Shown: positions 1 through 8,947, numbered from the stretch's first letter. The stretch is DNA of 64,000 nucleotides from Paenarthrobacter nitroguajacolicus (GCF_007786235.1 NZ_VNFK01000007.1:62001-126000); one strand, 5' to 3'. Numbers and translations are program-made. The notes: generated by a model from the sequence alone, not told the origin.

Positions 1-1
1 T

Positions 2-3000
2 TCCGCGCAGTTCGATACTTTGGCTCAGGAAGCCATCGCCTTGGTCCGCCATTGGCTTACCGAAGCCGGCAAGATCCCCGTGGATGTCTCCGCACAGCGC
101 CTCGCCGGCGTCCTGAAGGACCCGAACGGCCTGGACTTCACTGTCGGATTCGTCGACGGCGTCATCCGCCCTGAGGACCTGTCCGTCGCCGGCCGTAAAC
201 TCGCCGAGCTGGCTCCGAAGGTGCCCAAGTTCCTCCCGTGGTACATGCGCAGCGCTGTGCGCGTGGGTGGCGTCATGGCCCCGATCGTCCCGCAGATTGT
301 CATCCCGATCGCCCGCCGCGTGCTCCGCGAGATGGTGGGCCACTTGATCGTTGACGCCACCGACGCCAAGCTCGGTCCGGCCATCGCCAAGATCCGCCAG
401 GACGGCGTGCACCTGAACGTGAACCTCCTCGGCGAAGCAGTCCTGGGCGAGCACGAAGCGCAGCGCCGACTGGAAGGCACCCTCAAGCTCCTGGCCCGTG
501 AGGATGTGGACTACGTCTCCATCAAGGAATCCTCCACCGTGGCTCCGCACTCCCCGTGGGCCTTCGACGAAGCCGTCGACCACGTCGTTGAGAAGCTCAC
601 CCCGCTCTACCGCCTCGCAGCGTCCTTCCCCAAGCCCAAGTTCATCAACCTGGACATGGAGGAGTACAAGGACCTCAGCATGACCATCGCGGTGTTCAAG
701 CGCATCCTGGACATGCCCGAGTTCAAGAACCTGGAAGCCGGCATCGTCCTCCAGGCCTACCTCCCGGACGCCCTCGGCGCCATGCAGGAACTGCAGGAAT
801 GGGCCACAGCCCGCCGCGCAAACGGTGGCGCTCCCATCAAGGTACGTGTGGTCAAGGGCGCCAACCTGCCCATGGAGCAGGTTGAAGCCTCGCTGCACGA
901 CTGGCCGCTGGCCACCTGGGGCACCAAGCAGGACTCGGACACCAGCTACAAAAACGTCATCAACTACGCCCTGACACCGGAGCACGTTGACGCCGTCCGC
1001 ATCGGCGTCGCCGGCCACAACCTCTTCGACGTCGCTTTCGCCTGGCTCCTCGCCAAGCAGCGCGGGATTGCCGGGCCGGAACAGAAAGCAATCGAGTTCG
1101 AAATGCTCCTGGGCATGGCAACCGGCCAGGCCACTGCGGTCCGCAAGGATGTCGGCAGCCTCCTGCTCTACACACCGGTAGTCCACCCGGGTGAGTTCGA
1201 CGTCGCCATCGCCTACCTGATCCGCCGCCTCGAAGAAGGCGCTAGCCAGGAAAACTTCATGTCCGCGGTCTTTGAGCTGAGCGAAAACGAAGCCCTGTTC
1301 CAGCGTGAACAGCAGCGCTTCCTGGACTCCCTGGCCGGCATGACGGCCGAAGTTCCCGGCCCCAACCGCAAGCAGGACCGTCGCCTCCCCGCCGAGCCCG
1401 CACCGCTCGAAGGCTTCAGCAACACCCCTGACACGGACCCGGCGCTCCCGGCCAACCGTGCCTGGGGCCGCGACATCCTCAGCCGCATCCCCGGTTCCAC
1501 CGCCGGCAACAAGATCGTCGAGTCCACCAAGGTCTCCGACGCCGCCGAGTTGGACCGCATCATCGCCACCGCGGTGGACCACGGCAAGGCCTGGGGTGCC
1601 CGCCCCGCTGCCGAGCGTGCCGCCATCCTGCACCGCGCCGGTGAGGTCCTCGAAGCCCGCCGCGCTGAGCTTCTTGAGGTCATGGCGTCCGAAACCGGCA
1701 AGACCATCGACCAGGGCGACCCCGAAGTCAGCGAAGCAATCGACTTCGCGCACTACTACGCCGAGCGCGCCAAGGACCTTGAAACGGTCGACGGCGCCAC
1801 GTTCGTCCCAGCCAACCTCACCGTGGTGACCCCGCCGTGGAACTTCCCGGTGGCGATCCCCGCAGGCTCGACGCTCGCAGCGCTCGCCTCAGGTTCCGCC
1901 GTCGTGATCAAGCCTGCAAAGCAGGCCCGCCGTTCCGGTTCGGTCATGGTGGATGCGCTGTGGGAAGCCGGTGTGCCGCGTGAAGTGCTGGCACTGGTGC
2001 AGCTCGAAGAGCGTGAACTGGGCACCCAGCTGGTTTCGCACCCGAGCGTTGACCGTGTGATCCTCACGGGTGGCTACGAAACGGCTGAGCTGTTCCGTTC
2101 CTTCCGCCAGGACCTGCCGCTGCTCGCGGAGACCTCCGGCAAGAACGCCATCATCGTGACCCCGAGTGCTGACCTGGACCTCGCTGCCAAGGACGTCGTG
2201 TACTCGGCCTTCGGTCATGCCGGCCAGAAGTGCTCGGCTGCCTCGCTGGTGATCCTGGTGGGTTCGGTCGCCAAGAGCGCACGCTTCCACAACCAGCTGA
2301 TCGACGCCGCCCGCTCGCTGACCGTCGGCTACCCGGAGGACGCCACCACCCAGATGGGGCCGATCATCGAGGCCGCCAACGGCAAGCTCCTGAACGCTCT
2401 CACCACCCTGGGCGACGGCGAAACCTGGGCCATCAAGCCCGAACGCCTCGATGAGACCGGCCGTTTGTGGTCCCCGGGCATCCGTTCGGGCGTCAAGCGT
2501 GGCTCCTACTTCCACCTGACCGAGTTCTTCGGCCCAGTGCTGGGTGTCATGACCGCAGAAACCCTCGAAGAAGCCATCGCCATCCAGAACGAGATCGAGT
2601 ACGGCCTCACGGCAGGCCTGCACTCCCTGGACTCCGCTGAAATGGGCGTCTGGCTGGACACCATTCAGGCCGGAAACCTTTACGTCAACCGCGGTATCAC
2701 CGGCGCGATCGTCCAGCGCCAGCCGTTCGGTGGCTGGAAGAAGTCGGCAGTTGGCGCCGGAACCAAGGCCGGTGGACCCAACTACCTGATCGGCCTGGGC
2801 AGCTGGCTCCCGGCTGAAGCCAAGGCCAAGCGCGGCACCGTACTTCAAGGCGCTGCCGCCCGGATTTTGGCCGCCGCACAGTCCGCTGACGTGACCGCCG
2901 AGGAACTCCAGACCCTCCAGCAGGCACTCTTCAGCGACGCCGCAGCATGGGAATCCGAGTTCGGCACGCGCAAGGACGTCTCCGCCCTCTCGGCAGAGCG

Positions 3001-3430
3001 CAACGTTTTCCGCTACCGCTCCCTCCCCGTCACCATCCGCCTCTCCGAAGGCGAGCGGCTCGCTGAGCTGCTGCGCGTCGTAGCAGCCGGTGCAGTGGCT
3101 GGCTCGGCGCTCACGGTGAGCTCCGCCGTCGTACTTCCTGATGCAGTGGTGACCGTGTTCGCGAACCTGGGCGTCAGCGTCCGGATCGAGGACGACGCCG
3201 CGTGGCTGGCCCGGGCGGCCAACTTCGACGCCGGTCGGATCCGCCTGATCGGTGGCGACTTCGCCGCGCTGAGCGCAGCGATGGGTGGCCGTCCGGATGT
3301 TGCGGTGTACCACGGCGCCGTCACCCAGGCAGGCCGCATCGAGATGCTGCCGTTCCTCCGCGAGCAGGCCGTGTCCATCACGGCCCACCGCTTCGGCACT
3401 CCGAACCACCTGTCGGACCACCTGATCTAG
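2..3430 (+). CDS. putA: Bifunctional proline dehydrogenase / glutamate semialdehyde dehydrogenase (PutA type), 5' end cut by window
   Basis: Oxidises proline to glutamate in two steps: an FAD-linked proline dehydrogenase makes pyrroline-5-carboxylate, and an NAD-linked aldehyde dehydrogenase oxidises glutamate semialdehyde. The N-terminal barrel shows NLDMEEYKDL (about residue 210 counted from base 20) and VKGANLP (about 278). The dehydrogenase half starts near 480 and has ETSGKNA (about 703) and the nucleophilic cysteine in GHAGQKCSAA (about 737). About 150 further residues follow the ALDH domain. The frame is open back to base 2 (SAQFDT before the TTG at base 20), so the true start lies outside the window and the TTG should not be taken as the start. 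There is no N-terminal ribbon-helix-helix DNA-binding domain in the visible part. A strong terminator follows directly, so the gene ends its transcription unit. Confidence 0.95.
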   Translation, partial: SAQFDTLAQEAIALVRHWLTEAGKIPVDVSAQRLAGVLKDPNGLDFTVGFVDGVIRPEDLSVAGRKLAELAPKVPKFLPWYMRSAVRVGGVMAPIVPQIVIPIARRVLREMVGHLIVDATDAKLGPAIAKIRQDGVHLNVNLLGEAVLGEHEAQRRLEGTLKLLAREDVDYVSIKESSTVAPHSPWAFDEAVDHVVEKLTPLYRLAASFPKPKFINLDMEEYKDLSMTIAVFKRILDMPEFKNLEAGIVLQAYLPDALGAMQELQEWATARRANGGAPIKVRVVKGANLPMEQVEASLHDWPLATWGTKQDSDTSYKNVINYALTPEHVDAVRIGVAGHNLFDVAFAWLLAKQRGIAGPEQKAIEFEMLLGMATGQATAVRKDVGSLLLYTPVVHPGEFDVAIAYLIRRLEEGASQENFMSAVFELSENEALFQREQQRFLDSLAGMTAEVPGPNRKQDRRLPAEPAPLEGFSNTPDTDPALPANRAWGRDILSRIPGSTAGNKIVESTKVSDAAELDRIIATAVDHGKAWGARPAAERAAILHRAGEVLEARRAELLEVMASETGKTIDQGDPEVSEAIDFAHYYAERAKDLETVDGATFVPANLTVVTPPWNFPVAIPAGSTLAALASGSAVVIKPAKQARRSGSVMVDALWEAGVPREVLALVQLEERELGTQLVSHPSVDRVILTGGYETAELFRSFRQDLPLLAETSGKNAIIVTPSADLDLAAKDVVYSAFGHAGQKCSAASLVILVGSVAKSARFHNQLIDAARSLTVGYPEDATTQMGPIIEAANGKLLNALTTLGDGETWAIKPERLDETGRLWSPGIRSGVKRGSYFHLTEFFGPVLGVMTAETLEEAIAIQNEIEYGLTAGLHSLDSAEMGVWLDTIQAGNLYVNRGITGAIVQRQPFGGWKKSAVGAGTKAGGPNYLIGLGSWLPAEAKAKRGTVLQGAAARILAAAQSADVTAEELQTLQQALFSDAAAWESEFGTRKDVSALSAERNVFRYRSLPVTIRLSEGERLAELLRVVAAGAVAGSALTVSSAVVLPDAVVTVFANLGVSVRIEDDAAWLARAANFDAGRIRLIGGDFAALSAAMGGRPDVAVYHGAVTQAGRIEMLPFLREQAVSITAHRFGTPNHLSDHLI

Positions 3431-3442
3431 TTTCGTGCGCCG

Positions 3443-3494
3443 GAAGAGCCGGGCAGGACGGTTTCCCACCGTCCTGCCCGGCTCTTCGCTTTTG
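3443..3494 (+). terminator. Rho-independent terminator after putA
   Basis: A perfect 19-bp inverted repeat (3443-3461 with 3469-3487, 7-nt loop) is followed by GCTTTT. It starts 13 bases after the putA stop codon. The T tract is short but the stem is very GC-rich. Confidence 0.9.
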
Positions 3495-3604
3495 GCCAGC
3501 CCGTACCTTCACCACCCCCTTTGACCAGTACTCAACGCGACACATGGCGGATTGCGGCGTGTCCACGGTGCCGGGACAGGCAGATTCCAACCTTCCCGCA
3601 GGGG

Positions 3605-4516
3605 TCACACGGCGTAGCCGAGCCTCTGCAACCTTCGCCGGGCTGCTTGTTCGCTCGGTCCATGGGAGCCCAAGGCGAGTCGGACCATCCACAGCACCGC
3701 CCTGGCCGCGGTAATGGCGGGCAACGGAAGCGGGCCAAGTCGGGCGGCGCGGATCCCCAGCATGGTGCGGTACCTGGGTTCAAGGCTCGCGACGGCGGCC
3801 GCAAAGAGGATGCGGTAACCGGGCTTGAGCAGCGGGCTCAGTGGTGGATGCCGGATGAAGGACACGGTTTCAGCCAGGCGCTCGTCGGCCCGCAGCACGC
3901 CCGAGGAATACCAGGCTTCCAATTCGTCGCGGACCTGGGCCTCGGTAAGCGGGGGATTCTCTACGCCCATGAGCCTGCCGGCCGCCGCCCACTCCCGGAC
4001 GTAGGCATCGGGGCCTCCGGGGATGGTTCGCCCCCAAATGCGGTTGGCGGTGATGAATGAATCCGCGTAGGTTACGTGGACCCAGCGGAGGAGTTCGGGG
4101 TCGTTGGCGGCATACTCCCTCACGGCGCCGTTTCCGTCCACGTAGGTTCCCTGGACGCGCTCGTGGATCTTCCGGACGCGGTACGTAGCGGTTTCGGCTG
4201 CCTCCTTGGATCCGTACGTGACCGTGAAGATCCACCGAACAGTGTTGGCGAGGCGGCCCAACGGGTCTTTCTGGAAGTCCGAATGCTCGTACACTCCCGC
4301 CAACGCGCCGGGGTGCAGGGCCTGCATCAACAGGACCCTGATCCCCGCCACGATGGTGGCAACGTGTCCGTGAACCGCCCAGACGGCCGACCCCGGAAGG
4401 TGGTATCCGGCGTCGTTCCCTTCCGCGAGGCGCGGCACCCACTCAGGCGGAGTGCCCGACGTCCCCGTGAACGTGCGCTGGAGTTCGTGTCTGTACTCGG
4501 TGAGGTAATTCCTCAT
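3605..4516 (-). CDS. Oxygenase MpaB family protein (DUF2236)
   Basis: A 303-residue protein of the DUF2236/MpaB family, related to the catalytic domain of latex-clearing (rubber) oxygenases, which are heme-dependent. The family core is visible in HLPGSAVWAVHGHVATIVAG, in LLMQALHPGALAGVYEHSDF (HP motif, about residues 62-82), and in RVRKIHERVQGTYVDG and WVHVTYADSFITANRIWG. Family members have a role in oxidative cleavage or unknown oxidation chemistry; the substrate here cannot be read from sequence. No signal peptide or membrane segment is evident. It is transcribed convergently to putA and lies 39 bp downstream of the MFS exporter gene on the same strand, so the two may share a transcript. 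Confidence 0.85.
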   Translation of the reverse strand: MRNYLTEYRHELQRTFTGTSGTPPEWVPRLAEGNDAGYHLPGSAVWAVHGHVATIVAGIRVLLMQALHPGALAGVYEHSDFQKDPLGRLANTVRWIFTVTYGSKEAAETATYRVRKIHERVQGTYVDGNGAVREYAANDPELLRWVHVTYADSFITANRIWGRTIPGGPDAYVREWAAAGRLMGVENPPLTEAQVRDELEAWYSSGVLRADERLAETVSFIRHPPLSPLLKPGYRILFAAAVASLEPRYRTMLGIRAARLGPLPLPAITAARAVLWMVRLALGSHGPSEQAARRRLQRLGYAV

Positions 4517-4555
4517 GCCTTCAATTCGACCGCTCTTTGGCCGAGGTGTACAGGG

Positions 4556-5998
4556 TTAGGTGCGGACGCGACGACGCGAGGGTGCCGCTGCCACCAGCAA
4601 AGCAGCAATGGCGACGGCGGCACTCAGGATGAGTCCCGGCCGATACTGTTCCAGCATGGCTTGGGCGCTGACGGTCCCGGCAGCCTGTCCATGCCCGCTG
4701 ACCAGGGCCGTGGTGACCGCCAGGACAAGCGCGGCGCCCACCTGGGTGCTGGTTTGGATCAGGCCGGCGGCCAGGCCCTGCTCGGAATCGCGGATGCCGG
4801 TGGTGGCCTGAACGTTAATGGACGGGAAGGCAAGGGCGAAGCCGATGCCTAGGAGGATGACCGAGGGCAGGATATCCAGGACGTAGTTGGGTGATGTGCC
4901 CACCCGGAGGAACAGGACGTAACCCAACCCCAGGGCTGTGAGGCCAGTGATAATGAGCTGCGTAGCGCCGAACTTCTCAATCAGCCGATCGGCGAAAGGT
5001 GCGCTGCTGGCCACCAGCAATCCAGTGGGGAGCAGGGCCAGTGCCATCCCCAGCGGCGACCAGCCCAGGACGGACTGAAGGTACATGGTCAGGATGAACT
5101 GGAAGCTCAGGTAGGACCCGAAGAGCCCCACCGCGCTCAGGTTGGCCCGGGCAACCCAGCCTTCCTTGAGGATGCTGAAGCGGATCAGCGGGTGCTTGAC
5201 CTTGTTTTCGATCACCGCGAATGCTGCCAGCACGGCAACAGAAACTGCGAATCCGGCGATTGTTGCCACAGATCCCCAGCCCTGTTCCGGTGCTGAAACC
5301 AAGGTGTACACCAAGCCGAGCATGCCCAAGGCCAGTGTCACGGCGCCCCAGATGTCGTGCCCGCTGTCCTCAACGGACGGCTTGTCCTTGGGAATGAACC
5401 TCATGCCCAGGAGAACCACGAGGACGGCGATCGGCACCGAGACCAGGAACGTCCAGCGCCAACTGAGGCTGGTCATCAGGCCGCCCACCACCAGGCCCAG
5501 CGAGAAACCGCTGGCGCCGAAGGTGGTGAAGATGGACAACGCCCTGTTGCGCTCGCGGCCTTCCGCGAAGTTCGTGGTGATGATGGAGAACCCGGCCGGC
5601 GCGGTGAAGGCTGCCGCCAGTCCCTTGATGAATCTCGTTGCAATGAGGATGGCGGGATCGTCAACCAGTCCGCCAAGGAGCGACGCTGCGGCGAACACCG
5701 TCAGCGCAATGAGGAAGATTCGACGGCGGCCCAGCAGGTCCGCGAGCCGGCCACCAAGGAGCAGCAGGCTCCCGTAACCCAGGACGTAGGCGGAGACGAT
5801 CCACTGCAGGGAATCGGTTCCGAGGTTGAGCTCTTGCCCGATGGATGGCAAGGCGACGCCAACCATGGAGACGTCCAGGGCGTCGAGGGCCAGGACGGTG
5901 CACACGACCATGAGCAGCAGCCACTGCGCCCGCGTCCAGCGGACGGCTGAGACCAAGGGCGGCTCGGCGGAGGATTTGAGGGTGGTGGGTGATGTCAT
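4556..5998 (-). CDS. MFS drug-type exporter (DHA2/EmrB-QacA-like)
   Basis: A 480-residue integral membrane protein of the major facilitator superfamily, in the size class with about 14 membrane segments. Seen: the first helix with LALDALDVSMVGVALPSI, motif A as GGRLADLLGRRR (about residues 82-93), and the antiporter motif C region GASGFSLGLVVGGLMTSL (about 160-178). These mark a proton-coupled exporter of hydrophobic or aromatic compounds; the substrate is unknown. It is transcribed divergently from a MarR-type regulator with 96 bp between the two starts. Two inverted repeats lie in that gap, so MarR control is likely. Confidence 0.9.
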   Translation of the reverse strand: MTSPTTLKSSAEPPLVSAVRWTRAQWLLLMVVCTVLALDALDVSMVGVALPSIGQELNLGTDSLQWIVSAYVLGYGSLLLLGGRLADLLGRRRIFLIALTVFAAASLLGGLVDDPAILIATRFIKGLAAAFTAPAGFSIITTNFAEGRERNRALSIFTTFGASGFSLGLVVGGLMTSLSWRWTFLVSVPIAVLVVLLGMRFIPKDKPSVEDSGHDIWGAVTLALGMLGLVYTLVSAPEQGWGSVATIAGFAVSVAVLAAFAVIENKVKHPLIRFSILKEGWVARANLSAVGLFGSYLSFQFILTMYLQSVLGWSPLGMALALLPTGLLVASSAPFADRLIEKFGATQLIITGLTALGLGYVLFLRVGTSPNYVLDILPSVILLGIGFALAFPSINVQATTGIRDSEQGLAAGLIQTSTQVGAALVLAVTTALVSGHGQAAGTVSAQAMLEQYRPGLILSAAVAIAALLVAAAPSRRRVRT

Positions 5999-6011
5999 GC
6001 GTTCAATGTAT

Positions 6012-6023
6012 ATGACGCGTCAT
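6012..6023. promoter_or_regulatory. Candidate MarR operator 1 (12-bp perfect palindrome)
   Basis: ATGACGCGTCAT is a perfect palindrome located 14 bp upstream of the MFS exporter start, in the 96-bp gap to the divergent MarR gene. Its position suits repression of the exporter. Binding by the MarR protein is inferred. Confidence 0.55.
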
Positions 6024-6061
6024 TCAATGACAAGGAATATGACACGGATTCTTATGACGTG

Positions 6062-6089
6062 GATTCTAATGGCGGAATGAACTAGAATC
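6062..6089. promoter_or_regulatory. Candidate MarR operator 2 (GATTCTA-N14-TAGAATC)
   Basis: A perfect 7-bp inverted repeat with 14-bp spacing ends 5 bp before the marR-type ATG. It would place a repressor over the start region of its own gene, which suits autoregulation. Inferred only from symmetry and position. Confidence 0.45.
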
Positions 6090-6094
6090 AGGAC

Positions 6095-6472
6095 ATGGCA
6101 ACGACGCGTGACCGTCAGCTGGTTGAGCAGTGGCGCAGCATCCAGAACTCCTACTTCCGTACCGCAGGAGCAATCGACCGCGCCCTGGAAGCCAAATTTG
6201 ATATCGGCCTGAACGAGTTCGAAATCCTTGACCTCGTGGCCGACAGCGAAGAGTCTGCCTGCCGCATGAAGGCACTGGGGGAGCGCACTCCCATGACGCA
6301 GAGCGCCGTCTCCAAGGTGGTGGACCGGCTGGAAAAGGCCGGCTTGGTATCCCGCCAAACCTGCGTGGATGACCGCCGCTCACTGTTCCTGGAGCTGACC
6401 GAGGCGGGCCGGGCGCTGCACTCCTCGGCGGCGGTGGAACACCGTGCGCTGCTCGCGGAAAACCTCGGCTGA
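6095..6472 (+). CDS. MarR-family transcriptional regulator
   Basis: A 125-residue winged-helix repressor, somewhat shorter than typical MarR proteins (140-160). The recognition region is visible as MKALGERTPMTQSAVSKVVDRLEKAGLVSR (recognition helix near residues 65-80), followed by the wing CVDDRRSLFLELTEAGRALH. Such proteins are usually released from DNA by phenolic or aromatic ligands. The divergent MFS exporter is the obvious target. The short C-terminus leaves little of the usual dimerisation helices after the wing, but the frame is clean and no frameshift is apparent. Confidence 0.88.
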   Translation: MATTRDRQLVEQWRSIQNSYFRTAGAIDRALEAKFDIGLNEFEILDLVADSEESACRMKALGERTPMTQSAVSKVVDRLEKAGLVSRQTCVDDRRSLFLELTEAGRALHSSAAVEHRALLAENLG

Positions 6473-6490
6473 AGCAACCTTCCGGTGCGG

Positions 6491-7102
6491 CTATGCTCCG
6501 GTGCGCTTGTTCCTGCGTCTCTGTGCGATGAAGAATACCGCGGCGGCGACAGCAAGTATGCCGGTTGCGATGCCGACGGCCAGGGGTGCATTGCTGTCGT
6601 TGGGCTTGACCTGTTCCGGTGCCGTTTCGGCAGCCGGCGCGACACCGGTGGAGGCGGTACTGGCCGCCGGAGTCGGTATCACCGATGGCGAGGCCGGGAC
6701 TGCCTGGGCCGGACCTTGGACGGTGAAGGAGTAGGTACCTTCGATGGGGTGCCCATCCGAGGAAACAGTCCTCCAGAGGACCTTGTAAATTCCGTTGGCC
6801 CCTCCGGCTATGGCGGTGGAGATGGTTGCGCCGTCCACGGTGACGTTGCCGTCGCTGAGGGTCTTGCCCGCCTCGTCGGTAACGGTGATGACACTGATGT
6901 TGAGCTGGCTGGTGTCCAGGGGCGGTTCCGACAACGTCAGGGAAACGGTACCGGGGGCTGCCGTGACGGTGGTGTTCCCAGCCGGCACGGTCGATTCCAG
7001 GGTGTCGTGCGCCGTGGCCGGCGCTGCCGCGAAGGCCGGGATGAGGATGGCTGCGGAAAAGACCAGTCCGAAGCGGTTGTGTTGCTTGTTACGGGGATTC
7101 AT
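6491..7102 (-). CDS. CopC-domain copper-binding protein, exported and membrane anchored (YcnC/CopC type)
   Basis: A 203-residue protein from the ATG at 7102. It has an N-terminal signal peptide ending at ATAHDTLESTVPA; the new N-terminal histidine after cleavage (AH) is the typical CopC copper ligand. The CopC beta-sandwich follows (SLTLSEPPLDTSQLNI, VLWRTVSSDGHPIEGTYSFTV). Then come a Ser/Pro/Ala linker, a C-terminal membrane helix (about 172-193) and a basic RRRNKRTGA tail. It should bind copper outside the membrane and pass it to the CopD partner encoded in the same block. An in-frame start at 7174 is possible, but its extra residues do not look like a signal peptide. It converges with the MarR gene. 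Confidence 0.85.
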   Translation of the reverse strand: MNPRNKQHNRFGLVFSAAILIPAFAAAPATAHDTLESTVPAGNTTVTAAPGTVSLTLSEPPLDTSQLNISVITVTDEAGKTLSDGNVTVDGATISTAIAGGANGIYKVLWRTVSSDGHPIEGTYSFTVQGPAQAVPASPSVIPTPAASTASTGVAPAAETAPEQVKPNDSNAPLAVGIATGILAVAAAVFFIAQRRRNKRTGA

Positions 7103-7120
7103 AGGGATTCTGCGATTCTG

Positions 7121-7140
7121 CTCGATATAAAGAAATGAAG
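7121..7140 (-). promoter_or_regulatory. AT-rich motif upstream of copC resembling the ArsR-gene upstream motif
   Basis: CGATATAAAGAA at 7123-7134 lies 19 bp upstream of the copC start and nearly repeats CGATATAAGAA at 11133-11143 upstream of the ArsR/SmtB gene. It is one of the few AT-rich stretches here. It may be a shared sensor-binding site or a -10 region. Confidence 0.3.
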
Positions 7141-7172
7141 TAGCTGGGTGCGCGCCAGTGACACCTGACAAC

Positions 7173-7200
7173 ATGTTCAGTGCGCCATGTTCAGTGCGCC
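7173..7200. repeat. 14-bp tandem duplication
   Basis: ATGTTCAGTGCGCC occurs twice back to back (7173-7186, 7187-7200) in the 130-bp gap between copC and the DsbA-like gene. Each unit carries an ATG. Probably a recent slippage duplication; no function is evident. Confidence 0.8.
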
Positions 7201-7232
7201 GCCGGAAGAATCAGAGGCGCTGATGGCTCTGG

Positions 7233-7922
7233 CTATTTGCCGGCGTCTGCCAACAGCTGCCGGAACTGCTCCTTGGTCTCAAGGTTGAGCATCTTCCCGT
7301 TCAGGAAAAACGTCGGGGTGCCCTTCACTCCTAAAGCGGTGCCATCCGCAATGTCCTTTTTGATCCGTTCCTTGGTTTTGTCGTCGGCGACGGCGGCATC
7401 ATATGCGGCCAGGTCCAGGCCGAGTTCCTGGGCAAAGGTGCGGAACAGGGGTGCTTGGGATTGCGTCTTTTCGCCCCATTGCGGTTGCGTTTCGAACATC
7501 TTGGCATACATCTGTTCGTACTTGCCTTGCTGGGCCGCGGCTTCGACGGCAAGCGCGGCCGTGGCTGAATTGCGGTGTGCCGGCAGCGGGAAGTAGCGGT
7601 TGACGAAGGTGATCCGGTCGCCGAATTCCTTCTTCAGATCCTCAACCACGGGTTGGGCGGCAAGGCAGGCTTCGCATTCGAAGTCCAGGAACTCGACCAG
7701 TACGGCTTTTTCCGTAGACGGTGATGTGACACGGTGGCTGTCCTCGCGGACCAGTTGCGCTTCCGCGGCGGGAGCCGGAGCCGTCGGGGCTGGCTTGTTC
7801 AGCGAGAACGCGGTGTACCAGATCACGCCGACGGCAACGAGGGCGGCCAGCAGGACCCAGATAAAGACCCGGGCCTTCTTGGCTGTGTCCATGGGCGGGG
7901 GTGGGGTTTTGGTTTGAGTCAT
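7233..7922 (-). CDS. DsbA-family thiol-disulfide protein, membrane anchored
   Basis: A 229-residue protein with an N-terminal membrane anchor (about residues 17-39) and an extracytoplasmic thioredoxin fold. The active site is FLDFECEACLAAQP (CEAC, about 82-85) and the cis-proline loop is VKGTPTFFLNG. Members oxidise or reduce cysteine pairs in exported proteins. Its position between copper and zinc genes suggests protection or maturation of metal-handling or cytochrome oxidase proteins. Its ATG overlaps the stop of the upstream CDF gene by one base (TAATG), so translation is probably coupled. Confidence 0.9.
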   Translation of the reverse strand: MTQTKTPPPPMDTAKKARVFIWVLLAALVAVGVIWYTAFSLNKPAPTAPAPAAEAQLVREDSHRVTSPSTEKAVLVEFLDFECEACLAAQPVVEDLKKEFGDRITFVNRYFPLPAHRNSATAALAVEAAAQQGKYEQMYAKMFETQPQWGEKTQSQAPLFRTFAQELGLDLAAYDAAVADDKTKERIKKDIADGTALGVKGTPTFFLNGKMLNLETKEQFRQLLADAGK

Positions 7923-8839
7923 TAGTGGTGGATGCTTTCCTGGTCGCGATGGGCGGCGGGTTCGATCTGGAAGGTGGAGTGTTCGACGCTGATGTCGAAG
8001 TGCTGGGCCACGCAGTCCTGCATGTCAGCCAGGATGCTGGCTGCATGGCCGTCGGTCATGCAGTTGTCCTCCACGGTGACGTGGGCGGAGAGTATCGGTG
8101 TTCCGGAGGCTACGAGGGAAGCGTGAAGGTCATGGACATCGATCACGTGCGGCAGGACCAGAATGTGTTCACGCACTTTGGCCAGGTCCAGCCCTTTGGG
8201 TGTGGATTCCATGAGCACGCTCACCGTGTCACGGAGCAGCTTGATCGTGCGGGGGATGATCAGGACACCGATCAGCAGGGAGACGAGGGCGTCGGCCTGC
8301 AGCCAGCCGGTGAGGGCGATGATGATGGCTGCCGTGATGACGGCCACGGACCCGAGCGCGTCATTGAGGACCTCCAGGAAGGCGGCCTTCATATTGAAAT
8401 TGTGGTTCCTGCCCGAGGCGAGGATGACAAGACCAACAGCGTTCCCGGCCAGGCCGATGATGCCGAACCAGAGCATCGTGGATTCCCCGATCTCCGGGGG
8501 TTCAAAGAGCCGGCGGATACCTTCGACGATGACAAAGCCGCCGACGGCGAGCAGCAGCGCGGCCTGCCCGGCAGCGGCAATGATTTCGGCGCGTTTGTAA
8601 CCCCAGGTGCGCTCCAACGTGGCTGGCTTCAGGGCCAGCGACGCAGCGAAAAGAGCTATCAACAGCCCTGCTGAATCGGTGAACATGTGGCCGGCGTCGG
8701 CCAGTAGTGCGAGGCTGCCGGTCAGAACGGAGCCAATGATCTCGGCGATCATCACCGCGAAGGTGATGGCAAAGACGGTGATGAGTTTGCCTCGCCGAGC
8801 CGTTGCCTCGGCTGCGTGGTCGTGCTCGTGACCGCTCAT
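7922..8839 (-). CDS. CDF-family cation efflux transporter (CzcD/ZitB type)
   Basis: A 305-residue proton-coupled exporter of Zn/Co/Cd-type cations. The ATG at 8839 is chosen over an in-frame ATG at 8914 because it has GGAGG 7 bp upstream and gives the usual His-rich N-terminus (SGHEHDHAAE). Six membrane helices are seen, with the metal site HxxxD in TM2 as LLADAGHMFTDSAG. The TM5 site reads EVLNDALGSVAV, where E replaces the His usual in zinc CDFs. The C-terminal cytoplasmic domain ends in a His-containing tail. It lies in the same block as an SmtB/CzrA-like sensor, which fits zinc or cobalt control. Confidence 0.9.
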   Translation of the reverse strand: MSGHEHDHAAEATARRGKLITVFAITFAVMIAEIIGSVLTGSLALLADAGHMFTDSAGLLIALFAASLALKPATLERTWGYKRAEIIAAAGQAALLLAVGGFVIVEGIRRLFEPPEIGESTMLWFGIIGLAGNAVGLVILASGRNHNFNMKAAFLEVLNDALGSVAVITAAIIIALTGWLQADALVSLLIGVLIIPRTIKLLRDTVSVLMESTPKGLDLAKVREHILVLPHVIDVHDLHASLVASGTPILSAHVTVEDNCMTDGHAASILADMQDCVAQHFDISVEHSTFQIEPAAHRDQESIHH

Positions 8840-8947
8840 GGGCGGACCTCCAGGGTGTAGGGAGAGGATGGATGGATGGCGGTAATGTCCGGCCAGAAGG
8901 TTGGAGGGAAACACCGGGTCATCAGCTGTGGCAGGATCGCGGCCCGT

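Noticed and set aside
20..22. TTG as the start of PutA
   Set aside because: The same frame continues upstream to the window edge with protein-like sequence, so the gene is simply cut.
1889..3469. 526-codon open frame on the minus strand inside putA
   Set aside because: It is antisense to a fully conserved protein, has no family motif, and long antisense frames are expected in DNA of this GC content.
7901..8674. 257-codon plus-strand frame opposite the CDF gene
   Set aside because: Asp/Gly/His-rich shadow of the CDF and DsbA genes without any motif.
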